64,000 nucleotides of DNA from G963556115 sp963675945 (GTDB lineage Bacteria > Planctomycetota > SZUA-567): contig OY780932.1 of NCBI GenBank assembly GCA_963675945.1, forward strand, positions 3,850,975 to 3,914,974, written 5' to 3'. Numbering within the stretch: position 1 is the stretch's first letter; each line of letters starts with the position of its first letter. Under the pieces are notes generated by a model, which saw only the letters and a list, made by a program, of their open reading frames with translations, was not told where the DNA came from and did no database searches. Below, piece after piece: positions 16,950 to 26,715 of this stretch. The translations under genes were made by a program, and so were the position numbers.

Positions 16950-18307
16950 TGCCACCACTAAAACTACCCCATGGAGGAGCGCCACGGGTAATGCTGCTCA
17001 GCCTCGGTTGCGTCAAGAACGAAGTAGATGCCGAGACTGCTCTGGGGGAGCTTGTCGGTGAAGACTTCACCCTCGCCCTTTCCCCGACCGAAGCTGACAT
17101 TGTTCTGATCAACACCTGCGCTTTTATCGAGCCGGCACGTATCGAGACCCGTCAGACCATCGAGGAGATGCTGTCCTTCAAGCAAGGCGGTATGCCCAAG
17201 GTCGCGGTAATGGGCTGTTACGCGCAGCGGTACGGGGCGGAACTGCGCAAGGAGTACCCGGAACTGGACGGCGTCTTCGGTCTGGCTGCCTACGGCCGGA
17301 TCAGCAAGCTCTGCTACTCCCTGCTCAAAGGCAAGAAGGTAGTCGAGGGCATGAGCAAGAACCGCCCCGTCGCCGAAGGGCCGCGTCTACTCAGCACCCC
17401 GGCGTCCTATGCCTACCTGCGTATCTCAGACGGCTGCAGCAACCACTGCTCCTACTGCGCGATCCCCCTGATCCGGGGCAAGCACCAGAGTCGTGATTTC
17501 CAGGCCGTAGTCGGTGAAGCAGTCGACCTCGACGATAACGGGATCAAAGAACTGGTCGTCATCGGTCAGGATATCACCATGTATGCCGAGGATCACTTTA
17601 CCAAAGGCTCACTTGATTTCCTTTTGGATAACCTGCTCGGGAATACCACAAATTGTCGTCTGCGCCTGATGTATGCCCACCCGGCACACCTGTATGAAGA
17701 GGTCGTCCAGAAGATCGGCTCGGAGAAACGGGTCTGCTCTTACCTGGATCTACCGATCCAGCATATCAACAGTACCATCCTCAACCGGATGAACCGTAAG
17801 TACGACCGTGACAAGATTATGGAGATTATCGGCTGGTTCAAGGAGTACGCCCCGGAAGCGGTTTTACGCACCAGCATTATCGTCGGTTTCCCCGGCGAGA
17901 CCGAGGAGGAATTTGCCGAACTCCTCGCCTTTGTCAAGGAAGGACACTTCAAATATCTCGGTGCCTTCACCTACTCCCCAGAGGAAGATACCAAGGCCGC
18001 GCGGATGGGAGACCAATTACCAGAAGAAGTCAAACAGCAACGCCTGGAACAGATCATGGAGGCGCAACAGCAGATCACCTTCGACTGGCTCGACTCCCGC
18101 GTCGGCAGCGAACTCGAAGTTATCATTGATGAGATAACCGAGGATAACGGGCTTATCTGCCGTAGCGAATTCGAAGCTCCAGAGGTAGACGGAATTATCT
18201 ACCTCCCACCCGAAACGTACCCCGAAAAAGAATACAGTATCGGCGAAAGCCTGCTGGTCGAAATCACCGAGCGTTACGACTACGACCTGATCGCCAAAGC
18301 CAAATAG
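16949..18307 (+). CDS. rimO: Ribosomal protein S12 methylthiotransferase
   Basis: A 452-aa radical SAM enzyme that adds a methylthio group to the conserved aspartate of ribosomal protein S12. The N-terminal MTTase domain contributes three cluster cysteines (SLGCVKN, INTCAFIEP, VMGCYAQRY). The radical SAM motif CSNHCSYCAIPLIRG supplies the second 4Fe-4S cluster. A C-terminal TRAM domain starts near residue 375. ATG 16949 shares its A with the preceding stop, and AGGAT precedes it; the GTG 24 nt earlier is not needed. The context shows translational coupling to a tRNA-binding protein, a translation-related pair. Confidence 0.95.
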   Translation: MPPLKLPHGGAPRVMLLSLGCVKNEVDAETALGELVGEDFTLALSPTEADIVLINTCAFIEPARIETRQTIEEMLSFKQGGMPKVAVMGCYAQRYGAELRKEYPELDGVFGLAAYGRISKLCYSLLKGKKVVEGMSKNRPVAEGPRLLSTPASYAYLRISDGCSNHCSYCAIPLIRGKHQSRDFQAVVGEAVDLDDNGIKELVVIGQDITMYAEDHFTKGSLDFLLDNLLGNTTNCRLRLMYAHPAHLYEEVVQKIGSEKRVCSYLDLPIQHINSTILNRMNRKYDRDKIMEIIGWFKEYAPEAVLRTSIIVGFPGETEEEFAELLAFVKEGHFKYLGAFTYSPEEDTKAARMGDQLPEEVKQQRLEQIMEAQQQITFDWLDSRVGSELEVIIDEITEDNGLICRSEFEAPEVDGIIYLPPETYPEKEYSIGESLLVEITERYDYDLIAKAK

Positions 18308-18324
18308 CTTTAACCTGAAATAAC

Positions 18325-18353
18325 TTCAGCCCTCAGTAACACTGAGGGCTGAA
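18325..18353 (+). terminator. Hairpin terminator after rimO
   Basis: A perfect 13-bp stem (18325-18337 with 18341-18353; arms begin TTCAGCCCTCAGT) and a 3-nt loop lie 17 nt past the stop. The following bases are AT-rich without a pure T tract. Confidence 0.65.
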
Positions 18354-18452
18354 TAATAAAGATAACACTCTTCAGCTTAAATCAGACCACCTCAATAGCC
18401 TCAAGGCTCAGACTTATCGACAGACGCTCCTCGTCCTGCTCCATCCTGCTGG

Positions 18453-19490
18453 TTATCTGCTCCCAACTCCTGATAAAAACCCTTCGGTCGCCTCTTCATG
18501 TTCGACACAACACGCCCCAACGGTAGTCGCACAGCGCATCGCCTCCTGCGGCGTAAAACCCTCAATAATCCCGGCAATAAAACCGGCGATAGTCGTATCA
18601 CCAGCTCCCTTGGCGCTGACCACCGTAGTCTTGCGGCACGCCGCGATACACTCCGCCCCTACCCAGGCATCGACATCCTCCAACAGCCGCGAACAGGCGG
18701 CAATACGCTCCCGTTCACTACTACTCTTCAGATACATCCCGTCACTGCCGAGCTTGATCCCGACAATCCCCACCCCCATACCGATCAGATAATCCGCCAG
18801 CTTACTCAACTCCGCCTCACTCCGCGGAATCTCCCGCCCCAGCATAATACAGATCTCATCCAAACTCGGCAAGAAGATATCGACATACGGCAAGGTCGCC
18901 GCAAAGATAGCCGCCCAATCCGCACTCCCCCCCTCGGTAGCAGGGTCGGGCATACAGGTATCGAGCGAGGTCACCACCCCGCGCTCCTTGATACTCTTAT
19001 AGAGCTGGGTCAGCTTCTCCCCACCATTGCGGACAAACTCCAGCATCAACGGCGGATAACCGAAATGAAAGAGATCCACCTGCGCCACCGCCTCCAGATC
19101 TATATCCTCCGGCACAAAACTCTTATTCGACCCCGCGCAGTGCAGAAAGCAGCGGTCAAACCCCGGACTCTCCAACACAATACTGTACGAGGTCGCCACC
19201 CCGTCCTTGCGCACAATCCCCTGCGTCAACTCCGGCGCGATAGCTTCAAGCATATCCAGGCAGAGCTTGCCGAAGAGGTCGTTACCGATAACGCCGATAA
19301 GCTCAACCTCCTTCTGCAGCCGATAGAGCGCCAGGCCGGTATTACCCACTACCCCACCGATACAGAATGTCGGACTCCCCACCTCTATCAGATTCCCCGG
19401 GACAATCTGCTCCTGAAACTTCAACGTCGCGCTCATATCCGGATGCATGTCCAGACAGAAATGCCCGGCCGCTATCACTCGCTTACCCAT
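18453..19490 (-). CDS. PfkB-family carbohydrate kinase
   Basis: A 345-aa cytoplasmic sugar or nucleoside kinase of the ribokinase fold. The N-terminal region shows GHFCLDMHPD and a sugar-binding GGVVGNTGLALYRL. The C-terminal PfkB signature is AKGAGDTTIAGFIAG, with the catalytic Asp in GAGD and the anion hole. The phosphoryl acceptor cannot be told from sequence. GGGAGGAGAG before ATG fixes the start. It is convergent with rimO and flanked by a hairpin. No transporter or sugar-metabolism gene adjoins it. Confidence 0.88.
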   Translation of the reverse strand: MGKRVIAAGHFCLDMHPDMSATLKFQEQIVPGNLIEVGSPTFCIGGVVGNTGLALYRLQKEVELIGVIGNDLFGKLCLDMLEAIAPELTQGIVRKDGVATSYSIVLESPGFDRCFLHCAGSNKSFVPEDIDLEAVAQVDLFHFGYPPLMLEFVRNGGEKLTQLYKSIKERGVVTSLDTCMPDPATEGGSADWAAIFAATLPYVDIFLPSLDEICIMLGREIPRSEAELSKLADYLIGMGVGIVGIKLGSDGMYLKSSSERERIAACSRLLEDVDAWVGAECIAACRKTTVVSAKGAGDTTIAGFIAGIIEGFTPQEAMRCATTVGACCVEHEEATEGFLSGVGSR

Positions 19491-19673
19491 TACTCTCCTC
19501 CCATTGCCTTACGACCTCTTTAGATTTCCAAACTTTTCGTAAATATTGCTTTTATTTTAGCACCCCGTTCACCTTAGTCAACTACTATTATCGGCAAAAG
19601 TTTCTACCCGGCACTTGACTCTCCGCCCGCTCGGCTATCGTCTACCATCCAGTTCAAAAAATCTGCTGACAGC

Positions 19674-20195
19674 TCAAAGCTGCCATAACTCCCGCTTACC
19701 GCTGAGCACCTGCTTCACACCCTGCACTTCCAGCACTAACTCCCGGAGTGACAACCCGCCCCCAAAATTCACCCCAGTCAGATCTACCTCCCCCAGCAGA
19801 GCCAGCCCGGCTCTCCGCGCCAACAGTCTGGCTAACGGCAACTCGATAATCTCCCCTCCGGGTGCAGGGTACAGAATCTCCCGAACTGAGGTTCCGACTA
19901 AACGCGCCTCAAGACTAATATCCAACTCCCGGTGCCGCGCAAAGAACTCCCGCAGTAATCCTGCCGGCAGCGGCAAGACCTCCGGCAGCCCTCCCGCCAA
20001 GAGTTCCCTGCTCCTCTCTGCCAACTCCTCCAGCGCTGCCCCTTTCTGCATCTTGACCTGGAGTAGCCGTACATACCCGCCGAGTATCCGCACCCAAACC
20101 GCCACCTCTTCCAGCCGCCTCAGCCGCGCCGCAAGTATCCCCCATAACCGCTTCTCCTTCTCCCTCTCTCCTGTTCCCTTCATCTCCTGCTGCAT
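19674..20195 (-). CDS. 173-aa protein of unknown function
   Basis: I do not recognise a family. The product is rich in Leu, Arg, Glu and Gly, with a helical N-terminal half (RLWGILAARLRRLEEVAVWV) and a C-terminal half of hydrophobic strands (LARRAGLALLGEVDLTGVNF). No signal peptide is present when translation starts at ATG 20195, which has a very good GAGGAGAG site. The longer frame to 20303 adds a hydrophobic leader but overlaps the divergent gene. Codon use is consistent with a real gene, unlike the plus-strand frame opposite it. Confidence 0.6.
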   Translation of the reverse strand: MQQEMKGTGEREKEKRLWGILAARLRRLEEVAVWVRILGGYVRLLQVKMQKGAALEELAERSRELLAGGLPEVLPLPAGLLREFFARHRELDISLEARLVGTSVREILYPAPGGEIIELPLARLLARRAGLALLGEVDLTGVNFGGGLSLRELVLEVQGVKQVLSGKRELWQL

Positions 20196-20277
20196 AATTC
20201 TCTCCTCTCCAACTTTTCCCTTTATCCCAACCCACAATATCCCTATAATAACCTGTATCCAGGCACAGGTAGATAAT

Positions 20278-21216
20278 ATGGACAAAAACAACACGAACAA
20301 CAACCAAAACTACGATTTAACAAGCGGTTATACCGCCAAGGAAGAGGAAGCCCAAACTCCCAGCCGCACCACCATCATCTGGAACCGCGTCCTCAAAATC
20401 ACCCTGCTCGTCGACCTCGTCCTCATCCTGCTTGTCGGCTCCTACTGCTTATATAAGTATATCGGCGGTGACGAGATTGTTCCTCCTGCCGCCGACCTGG
20501 AGTACAACCCACAACCTTTCAATAAAGAACTCGCCAAAGAGGTGCTGGACTATCAAGACCCGAACCCGCTGATGTCCGCCATCGCCACCGACCAGCCACT
20601 AACAGAGATACAGAAGATTCTCGACTCCGGCATCGACATCAACGCCCAGGACGCCACCGGCAACACCGCCCTGCATTACGCCATCTTCCGCGAAGACCGC
20701 AAACTAATTAAACTCTTACTTAATAAAGGAGCAGATAAACACATTGTCAATAATAAAGATATATACCCTGTCCGCCTAAGCTTCGATTACTCTCTAGACC
20801 AGACAAGCTCTATACTTGTATTCCCAGAAGACTACGACGACAACGGCATCATCACCCGCGCCGGTATCCTCCGTCATACTCTCAACCATAATTTTATTGA
20901 TAAATTTCTATTACATATTTTCACATTTTTAATCCTTGGGATAGTTATAGCTTCCCGTAATAACCAACCTGACTATAGACCTTTCCGAAAAATCATAACT
21001 TATATCATACGTTTCTCCGTTATTTTTATTTCTTTACTATTTATTTCATACATTATCTACCTATTTACCTTGGAATACCCTTATCAGCATATTATTCATT
21101 ATTCCATTATAGAATCAAAAATAATTCTTGCCAATCTCCTACTACTTCTCATTATTTATATTGGTTACCTTTTATCCCGACGCTTATTCAATTTATACCG
21201 CCGCTTATTCAATTAA
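20278..21216 (+). CDS. Ankyrin-repeat integral membrane protein
   Basis: A 312-aa protein with an N-terminal soluble tail rich in Asn and Gln. One TM helix lies near residues 40-62 (ILKITLLVDLVLILLVGSYC). Two ankyrin-type repeats sit at about residues 98-165 (GIDINAQDATGNTALHYAIF and KLIKLLLNKGADKHIVNNKD). Three more TM helices lie in the C-terminal third. AGGT precedes ATG 20278. An open frame continues 660 bp upstream, but that part is the antisense of the neighbouring minus-strand gene and looks non-coding. Its 3' end overlaps the stop of the next, converging gene fragment by 4 bp. The function is unknown; ankyrin repeats suggest a binding partner. Confidence 0.75.
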   Translation: MDKNNTNNNQNYDLTSGYTAKEEEAQTPSRTTIIWNRVLKITLLVDLVLILLVGSYCLYKYIGGDEIVPPAADLEYNPQPFNKELAKEVLDYQDPNPLMSAIATDQPLTEIQKILDSGIDINAQDATGNTALHYAIFREDRKLIKLLLNKGADKHIVNNKDIYPVRLSFDYSLDQTSSILVFPEDYDDNGIITRAGILRHTLNHNFIDKFLLHIFTFLILGIVIASRNNQPDYRPFRKIITYIIRFSVIFISLLFISYIIYLFTLEYPYQHIIHYSIIESKIILANLLLLLIIYIGYLLSRRLFNLYRRLFN

Positions 21217-22155
21217 GGCTTATTATAAAACAACAATTTATCTGAATCTTCATCATCTTCTCCAGTAAAAAATGGTGAAGTTTTATAATACGAAGTTTCG
21301 AGTGATCTTCCTTTTAATTTTCCCCAAAAATATGATGATATAAGATTCCCCGGCTGTTTTGCAGGGGCGATTACTGGTAATTTATTCAATCCTCTCCAAG
21401 CCAAACCTCCTACTTTATTAAAAATTCTCTTACCAACTATGCTAACACCCTTACCAATTGCTGCATTACCTGTGACAAACCAAACTAATTCTAGAATTCT
21501 ATCTTTTAGCATAAAATCAGAAATATTATCAGGGTGTACCGCAACCTGCATCATTTTCATTTCAGTCTTAACTCGAGAAGCGACAGAATACGTAAAAATA
21601 TCTGCAAATATATCATTCAACAACTTTTTTGAGTGCATCACATAAGCATCAGCATCGCCTTTTTCTATAAGCTCATTGACAAATATTTCCTCGGCAATCT
21701 CCTGCCCCAAAGCAATCCTTGTATTTGCTCTAAAATCATTTTTATCTCCATGTACATCTCTTAACCAATTAACCCCTTGCCCAAAAGGTAAAAGGACCTT
21801 ATTATATGACATATTTCCAAACGGGGATTCAAGATAATGTACATTTTCATTTGATTTACCAAAGTTGTTCTTATAAAGAACATAGTTTTTTCTCATTACG
21901 TCAAGATCAATTTCAGCAATTTTATTAATAATAATTTCTGTCTTCACGCTCGAAGACAGACGAGGAAGCCCCAACTCCCAGTATTTCAATTAACTCCAAT
22001 GTTAAATCCCTATACTTCTCTCGATGCAACTCAGGTATATCCAAATCATCCATCAAGTACGTTATATCATCATCCCCAAAGTTTACCCACATAAAGACCA
22101 AGACTGTATCGATGTCAGCTATGAAATATCCCCACGTAAAAAGATAGGCGTTAAA
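21213..22155 (-). pseudogene. C-terminal fragments of a broken repeat-protein gene
   Basis: One open frame (21213-21989) encodes 258 residues with no sure start. Its apparent N-terminus overlaps another frame (22155 down to 21925) that reads as good protein (FNAYLFTWGYFIADI, then NFGDDDITYLMDDLDI). The change of frame near 21950 looks like an indel. The preceding frame in turn is separated from the next upstream fragment only by a TGA at 22162-22164. The last part is hydrophobic in places (RILELVWFVTGNAAIGKGVS) but has no family I recognise. I infer these are the end of the large gene that starts at 24621. Confidence 0.6.
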
Positions 22156-22161
22156 ATCTCT

Positions 22162-22713
22162 TCAGACAACTATTTCATTCGAATTCTTCACTATCTCTTT
22201 ATAATACTCAGGACTTTTTCGAATCATCTCTGCATCAAATTCAACACCTGGCTTTTTATAATGCTCTATCGCATAAATATTACGTAATAGACTACTATAA
22301 TACTCACTCTCCACCGTATGCAACTTATCATAAATTTTTATCACATATACAGGATTCCTCCAACGATTATAATTCTTTTGTAATCCTTCTATTCCGATAT
22401 TATCAATAAAGCGATTCTTAAGATTTTCCCGATCCTCATCATTAAGATTCTCCCCTCCTTCTAAGCTGTTAATATAATCTTCAGCTAATTTACTCAAACC
22501 CCATTTCGCACTATCCCACTCTAAGCTTAGCTCAGTAGTCCCCCTTTTAGCCGACTCCATTTCTAAAGCACGGCCAACTTCATTAAATGATTCAGGAATA
22601 TAGAATAATAATTTATCCTCAAAATTACTATTAGTAACCTCAAGACGCTTAATTAATATTAACTTCCAAATCTTTCCTATTACGCTCACCATTTGTTGTT
22701 GGATATTTATCAC
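22162..22713 (-). pseudogene. Middle fragment of the broken repeat-protein gene
   Basis: About 160 residues of plausible protein from near 22655 down to a TGA at 22162. Its segment IGIEGLQKNYNRW, followed by VYVIKIYDKLHTVE, matches the repeat pattern of the upstream fragment (REGLKKNIGYYTDYF, then EAFDKEYPDI). The first residues of the open frame (from 22713) overlap a better reading in another frame and are probably not translated. Directly past the TGA the same frame remains open for 79 more codons, which points to a nonsense mutation. Confidence 0.6.
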
Positions 22714-22746
22714 CTACATAATCTATCAACTTATTAGTTATAAGCC

Positions 22747-24621
22747 TTACCTCTTCATCTGAATAACTATTCTTATCAGCCAACTCCTTAACAAAAACCC
22801 GTATATAAAAACCCGTATATCATTAGTAGATAATTGCTTAACAGCATCAATATCAGGATACTCTTTATCAAACGCCTCCTCCATTCTAAAATAATCGGTA
22901 TAATACCCTATATTCTTCTTTAACCCCTCGCGGTACCGCGCTCTCACCGCCGTAAGCGCCGCCTCCTCGCCCTGCTTCTGCAAGATTCGCTTCTCCTCAG
23001 CAGTAAGCTCGATAAATCCTGTCCGCGATCTAGCCAGCTTCAAAATTTCCCTTCCCACCCCTCGCGGTTGCTCCTCATCTTCAAAACCGGCAAGATACCC
23101 CTCTTCCTCCTCCTCACTCAATCCCGCCTGACTCACTACTCTATCCATTTTCTGCACAGTAAAGTCCGGTACCGACGCTGTCCGCCCCCTACCCTCTTCA
23201 CACGCCAGATCATATGCCCGGTCAGCAAGTATTTCCCCCAACTCCTCCTTTGCAGCCGCTCCAAGCTTCTCACTCCCCGCCAACTCCTCTAGAAAACTTC
23301 CAGCCTTAAACTTGTCATAATACGCATACGGATCAACTGCCGCCGCAATATCGCCCCTCAGCTTCGCTTCCGCTTCACGCCTAATCCGTACAAACCTCGC
23401 TTCCCCAATCACCAACTCCTTGGCCGCCGCCAGCCTCTGCTGAGCCGTTGCCGCATTATCCAACTTATTCCTTACCCGCAAAAACACCTCCCGCCTGCTC
23501 CCCTCATCAAGTTCAATCCCCTGCTCTCCCAGCACCTCTGTTATCACCCTCTCCACCGCCGCGTCCTCAGCCCTATAGTCACTTGCAAATACATCCTTCT
23601 GCTTGTTACCTGCCTGCAAGTCCCCTTCTTCCCGCTGCACAAAGGTCTCCGGATAATCCTGCGCAACCAGCCCAGGTAACTCCTCTCTCAAAAATTCCGT
23701 CTCTTCGCCGCTCAGCTTATTCTGCTCCGCCCACCTCTCTGCAAAGTCACGTATCCCGCTCTTCGTCAAGTCCTTCACCCGTTTAATATCCGGAAAAGTA
23801 TCATCAAACACCTCCTTCAGGTCATACAGGTTAGTACTATTCTGTACATTCTGCTCAAACTCCAAGCGCTGCCGCTCCGCCGCCGCCGCCTGCACCTCGG
23901 GAACCGCGCCCTCACCCTGCGAACTTATCCGTGCCTTCTCTGCCACGGTCAGTGTCGGCCGCCCCGTCAGCGCTTTAGCCTTATTCAAAATCCACTGACC
24001 CTGCCCAGAGTCATCAAAACGTCCCAAGACCTCCTTCTCTCTCCGTTCATCAATGGCAGAATCAAGCTCAATCTTGTCTATCAATTTTACCGGGTCATAC
24101 GCTGCTACTCCCGCCGCCCCTGTTCTCGCAGACTCAACTCTCACCCCACCTGCTCCCGCCGTTATCCCAGCCGCCTGCTCAACAGTTCCACCAATTCCCG
24201 CGCCACCCGTACCCACGTTACCCTGCACCGTATTCGGCTCGAATTTAGAACCGTCATACTGTTTATAAACTGTACCCCTATTCGCCTCTACCCTCTCCTC
24301 ACTCTCACCTGTCAGTTGCTGACGCTGCCTAGCAACCATTCCCGCTACAGGCTGCACATTACTCCCACCCCAAAAATTTTGTACCCAGCCGACTCCGCCC
24401 CCGGCTGCACTCGCAGTATTTCCAATACCTCCAGTATCTCCTGTATTTCCTACATTCCCGCCAAGCTCAATTCCTGCGCTTTTAGGCGCAAACAACTTCA
24501 TCTTCTGCATATAATTACCACTAAGCATATCATTAAAGTCAATAAACGTACCCGGATTCATCACCCTTCCAGCCCAGCCATAATCCTTCTTCACGCCCAT
24601 ACCACCCTTAAACTTATCCAT
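22747..24621 (-). pseudogene. Large alpha-helical repeat protein, truncated by a 14-bp duplication
   Basis: The product begins with a Gly/Asn/Ala-rich low-complexity region (residues ~35-190). Helical repeats of roughly 100-190 residues follow, for example KALTGRPTLTVAEKARISSQ, then EVFDDTFPDIKRVKDLTKSG, then AERWAEQNKLSGEE, and later TGFIELTAEEKRILQKQG, then EAFDKEYPDIDAVKQLSTND. Exactly inside the second copy a 14-bp unit, AAAAACCCGTATAT, is present twice in a row (22793-22806 and 22807-22820). Deleting one copy restores a frame that continues as RVFVKELADKNSYSDEEV, matching repeat one. The ATG overlaps the stop of the preceding coiled-coil gene by 8 bp. Family unknown; internal virion proteins of phages have similar build, but that is weak. 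Confidence 0.7.
22793..22820. repeat. 14-bp perfect tandem duplication causing a frameshift
   Basis: AAAAACCCGTATAT occurs at 22793-22806 and again at 22807-22820. Fourteen is not a multiple of three, and the downstream coding frame is restored if one copy is removed. Confidence 0.9.
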
Positions 24622-25492
24622 TCTTCTCCTCTCCCAGCATCAACTGCACCCGTTCAATCTCCAACCCCTCAACCCGTCTCAATTCATTCCGTACCCGCTG
24701 CTGCAACTCTACCGGCAACTCCAGATACAGCTTCTCCGCCTCGGTCTTCTTCGCCCCCCGAATCTTCTTGACGCACTCCTCCACCTTCCTCCCCGCCTTC
24801 AACTTCTCCCTCAGCTCCATTATAATGTTACTTCCCAGCATCACCTTGTACTCTGTCAGCCTTCTCTCGGCCTCGCTCCACTCTCTCTTCTCAATCAGCC
24901 TCCCGAATAACCACTGCACCAGGCTGTAAATTTGCTCCCGAGCATACCCCTCTCGCTCCTCACGACTATATTTCTCATTCTCTGCAATCTCAGCCTCCGC
25001 CGCTGCATACACCTCCTCAAGCCGTACCCTTTCCCACTCCCCCGCCTCCACTGCATCAAACGCCCGCTTAAGCTGCAGGTTAGTCCGCCTTGCCCGTGCT
25101 TCCTCCTGCTCCTCTGTCTTTTTCTTCTCCCGCAATCGTTCAAAAACTCTCTTTGCTTCCCTTCGCTCACTCTCCCGCAGCCTTTCCACCAGTGCCCGCG
25201 CCCCTAAAGTTCTCTGCTTCTGCTGCAAACTCCGGTACTCCTCCTCAAGGATTACTAAATAATCCTCCTCCTGCTGTTCTAGCTTCTCCCGACTTACCCC
25301 ACCCGCCGCCTGCACTATCCGCTCCCGTAGCTCTGTAAACCGCTGCAAAGCCCCCTGACACTGCTTATACACCCTCTGCTTACTCTCCTCCGGTATTCGC
25401 AGAGCCCAAACCTCTTCTTCCAAAGAGAATTCTTTCCATTCCAAGTTCAACGCCTGCTGCATCCCTCTACCCCAACTACTCTCAACACTCAT
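24614..25492 (-). CDS. 292-aa coiled-coil protein of unknown function
   Basis: The protein is almost wholly charged alpha helix, dominated by Glu, Arg and Lys, with long coiled-coil stretches (EEEYRSLQQKQRTLGARALV and RLREKKKTEEQEEARARRTN). It has no signal peptide or membrane segment. ATG 25492 has an excellent AGGAGGA site; the ATGs further upstream at 25516 and 25510 do not. The last 8 bases overlap the start of the repeat-protein gene, so the two were made together. No family is recognised; a structural or scaffold partner of the repeat protein is the natural inference. Confidence 0.7.
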   Translation of the reverse strand: MSVESSWGRGMQQALNLEWKEFSLEEEVWALRIPEESKQRVYKQCQGALQRFTELRERIVQAAGGVSREKLEQQEEDYLVILEEEYRSLQQKQRTLGARALVERLRESERREAKRVFERLREKKKTEEQEEARARRTNLQLKRAFDAVEAGEWERVRLEEVYAAAEAEIAENEKYSREEREGYAREQIYSLVQWLFGRLIEKREWSEAERRLTEYKVMLGSNIIMELREKLKAGRKVEECVKKIRGAKKTEAEKLYLELPVELQQRVRNELRRVEGLEIERVQLMLGEEKNG

Positions 25493-25516
25493 ACCTTCCT
25501 CCTCAGCCATCACCAA

Positions 25517-25907
25517 TAATTATGCCTAACGACGTAACTTCGAATTCAACCTACCATTAAAACCATATTTGTCAAGCAATTTTTTACGCCTTTTTACTAA
25601 AGTTAAACCACGCCCTTCCTGGCATCACCCCTAAAATATCACAACACCATACAACAAAATAAGTTACAACATAATAAATTACCCCCACACATAACTACAA
25701 ATCATTTATCAAGATCATTTTTTAATAAAAAACTGATCTTACCTTATCCCCCCCCAAAAAAAAGCCAAAACATAATCACCTGCTCACGTGATCACGCGGC
25801 AGGAAGAAATACGCCATACCTCAAACCCTATGGTATGAGACAGACTTATATAATTTTTATTGGAAAATATAACTACTTAGAAGTGTAAACACAACCGCGA
25901 AACTCTC
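25517..25907. other. Intergenic region with an A/T-rich hairpin
   Basis: No gene. AAGATCA (25711-25717) pairs with TGATCTT (25734-25740), extended inward by a T6/A6 stem, which makes a long hairpin. An eight-C tract followed by eight A lies at 25748-25763. CATACC/GGTATG forms a smaller stem near 25815-25837, downstream of the phosphoesterase gene. Confidence 0.4.
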
Positions 25908-26681
25908 TCATTCGCCCCGGTGCAGCCTATCAGCTAAAAAATTTGATAGACTTGGATTAGACAAGATCTTCTTATAGGTATCATCAACATCATACGCTAC
26001 CCGCCGGTACTCAATTCGTTTATCCCGACATATCAGATAGCTCGCCTCACAGTACAGATCCCTGGGCTGCCCCACCGACCCAACATTGATCAGATATTTC
26101 TTCCCTTTTATCAGCTCAAATCCGCCTAGAATCTCCTGTGGAGTGATAAAATCATAATCCTCGGTTATTATCCCCGGAATGTGGGTATGCCCACAGAAAC
26201 AGATATGTTCCATCTGTTTGAATATATCATCAAGCTTACGCCTCCCGGCCTTATAGACCTCATAGGTATCCTGCTCATCAACATATTCATTTATTGGATT
26301 CCGCGGCGAACCATGCACAAACAGCATACCGTCTTCAGAGTAATAACTCGGCAGGTGGCGCAGAAAATTCCAGTTTGTCCGCACCTCGCTGGAGAAGAGG
26401 CGCAGGCTCTTCAAACTCTTCTTGGTCCAAAGAATCGCGTCATGCGCGACCTTATTAAACCCCTCTGGATACTCGATAGCTGCCTGATCATGGTTCCCTT
26501 TTACCACAATATTACACCTGCGCCGCACCAGGCTTAGCGTCTGTTTCGGTTCCGGGCCATACCCCACGATATCACCCAAGCAGATAATCCGCTCCGCACC
26601 GACTGACTCGATATCAGCAAGTACCGCCTCCAGAGCTGCCAGATTGGCATGGATATCACTTATCACCGCAAAACACCCCAT
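25908..26681 (-). CDS. Calcineurin-like metallophosphoesterase (YfcE/MJ0936 type)
   Basis: A 257-aa cytoplasmic phosphodiesterase with all metal motifs in order: SDIHANL (DxH), CLGDIVGYGPEP (GDxxGYG), KGNHDQ (GNHD), VHGSPRN and CGHTHIP (GHTH). GDIVGYG and the length fit the small YfcE-like phosphodiesterases or diadenosine tetraphosphatase-like group. The biological substrate is not evident. It starts 34 nt after dapA's stop on the same strand and is likely co-transcribed. Confidence 0.88.
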   Translation of the reverse strand: MGCFAVISDIHANLAALEAVLADIESVGAERIICLGDIVGYGPEPKQTLSLVRRRCNIVVKGNHDQAAIEYPEGFNKVAHDAILWTKKSLKSLRLFSSEVRTNWNFLRHLPSYYSEDGMLFVHGSPRNPINEYVDEQDTYEVYKAGRRKLDDIFKQMEHICFCGHTHIPGIITEDYDFITPQEILGGFELIKGKKYLINVGSVGQPRDLYCEASYLICRDKRIEYRRVAYDVDDTYKKILSNPSLSNFLADRLHRGE

Positions 26682-26715
26682 AGCGGATTACCCCCACGCT
26701 AAAACCGAAAATTAT

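Noticed and set aside
18498..19523. 341-aa plus-strand frame
   Set aside because: It is antisense to the PfkB kinase, which has clear family motifs, and its product is Arg/His/Pro-rich as expected of a shadow.
19615..20277. Plus-strand open frame that would extend the ankyrin protein by ~220 residues
   Set aside because: It is antisense to a gene with a good ribosome site, and its product is a Ser/Pro/Arg-rich string typical of a shadow frame. A proper start lies at 20278.
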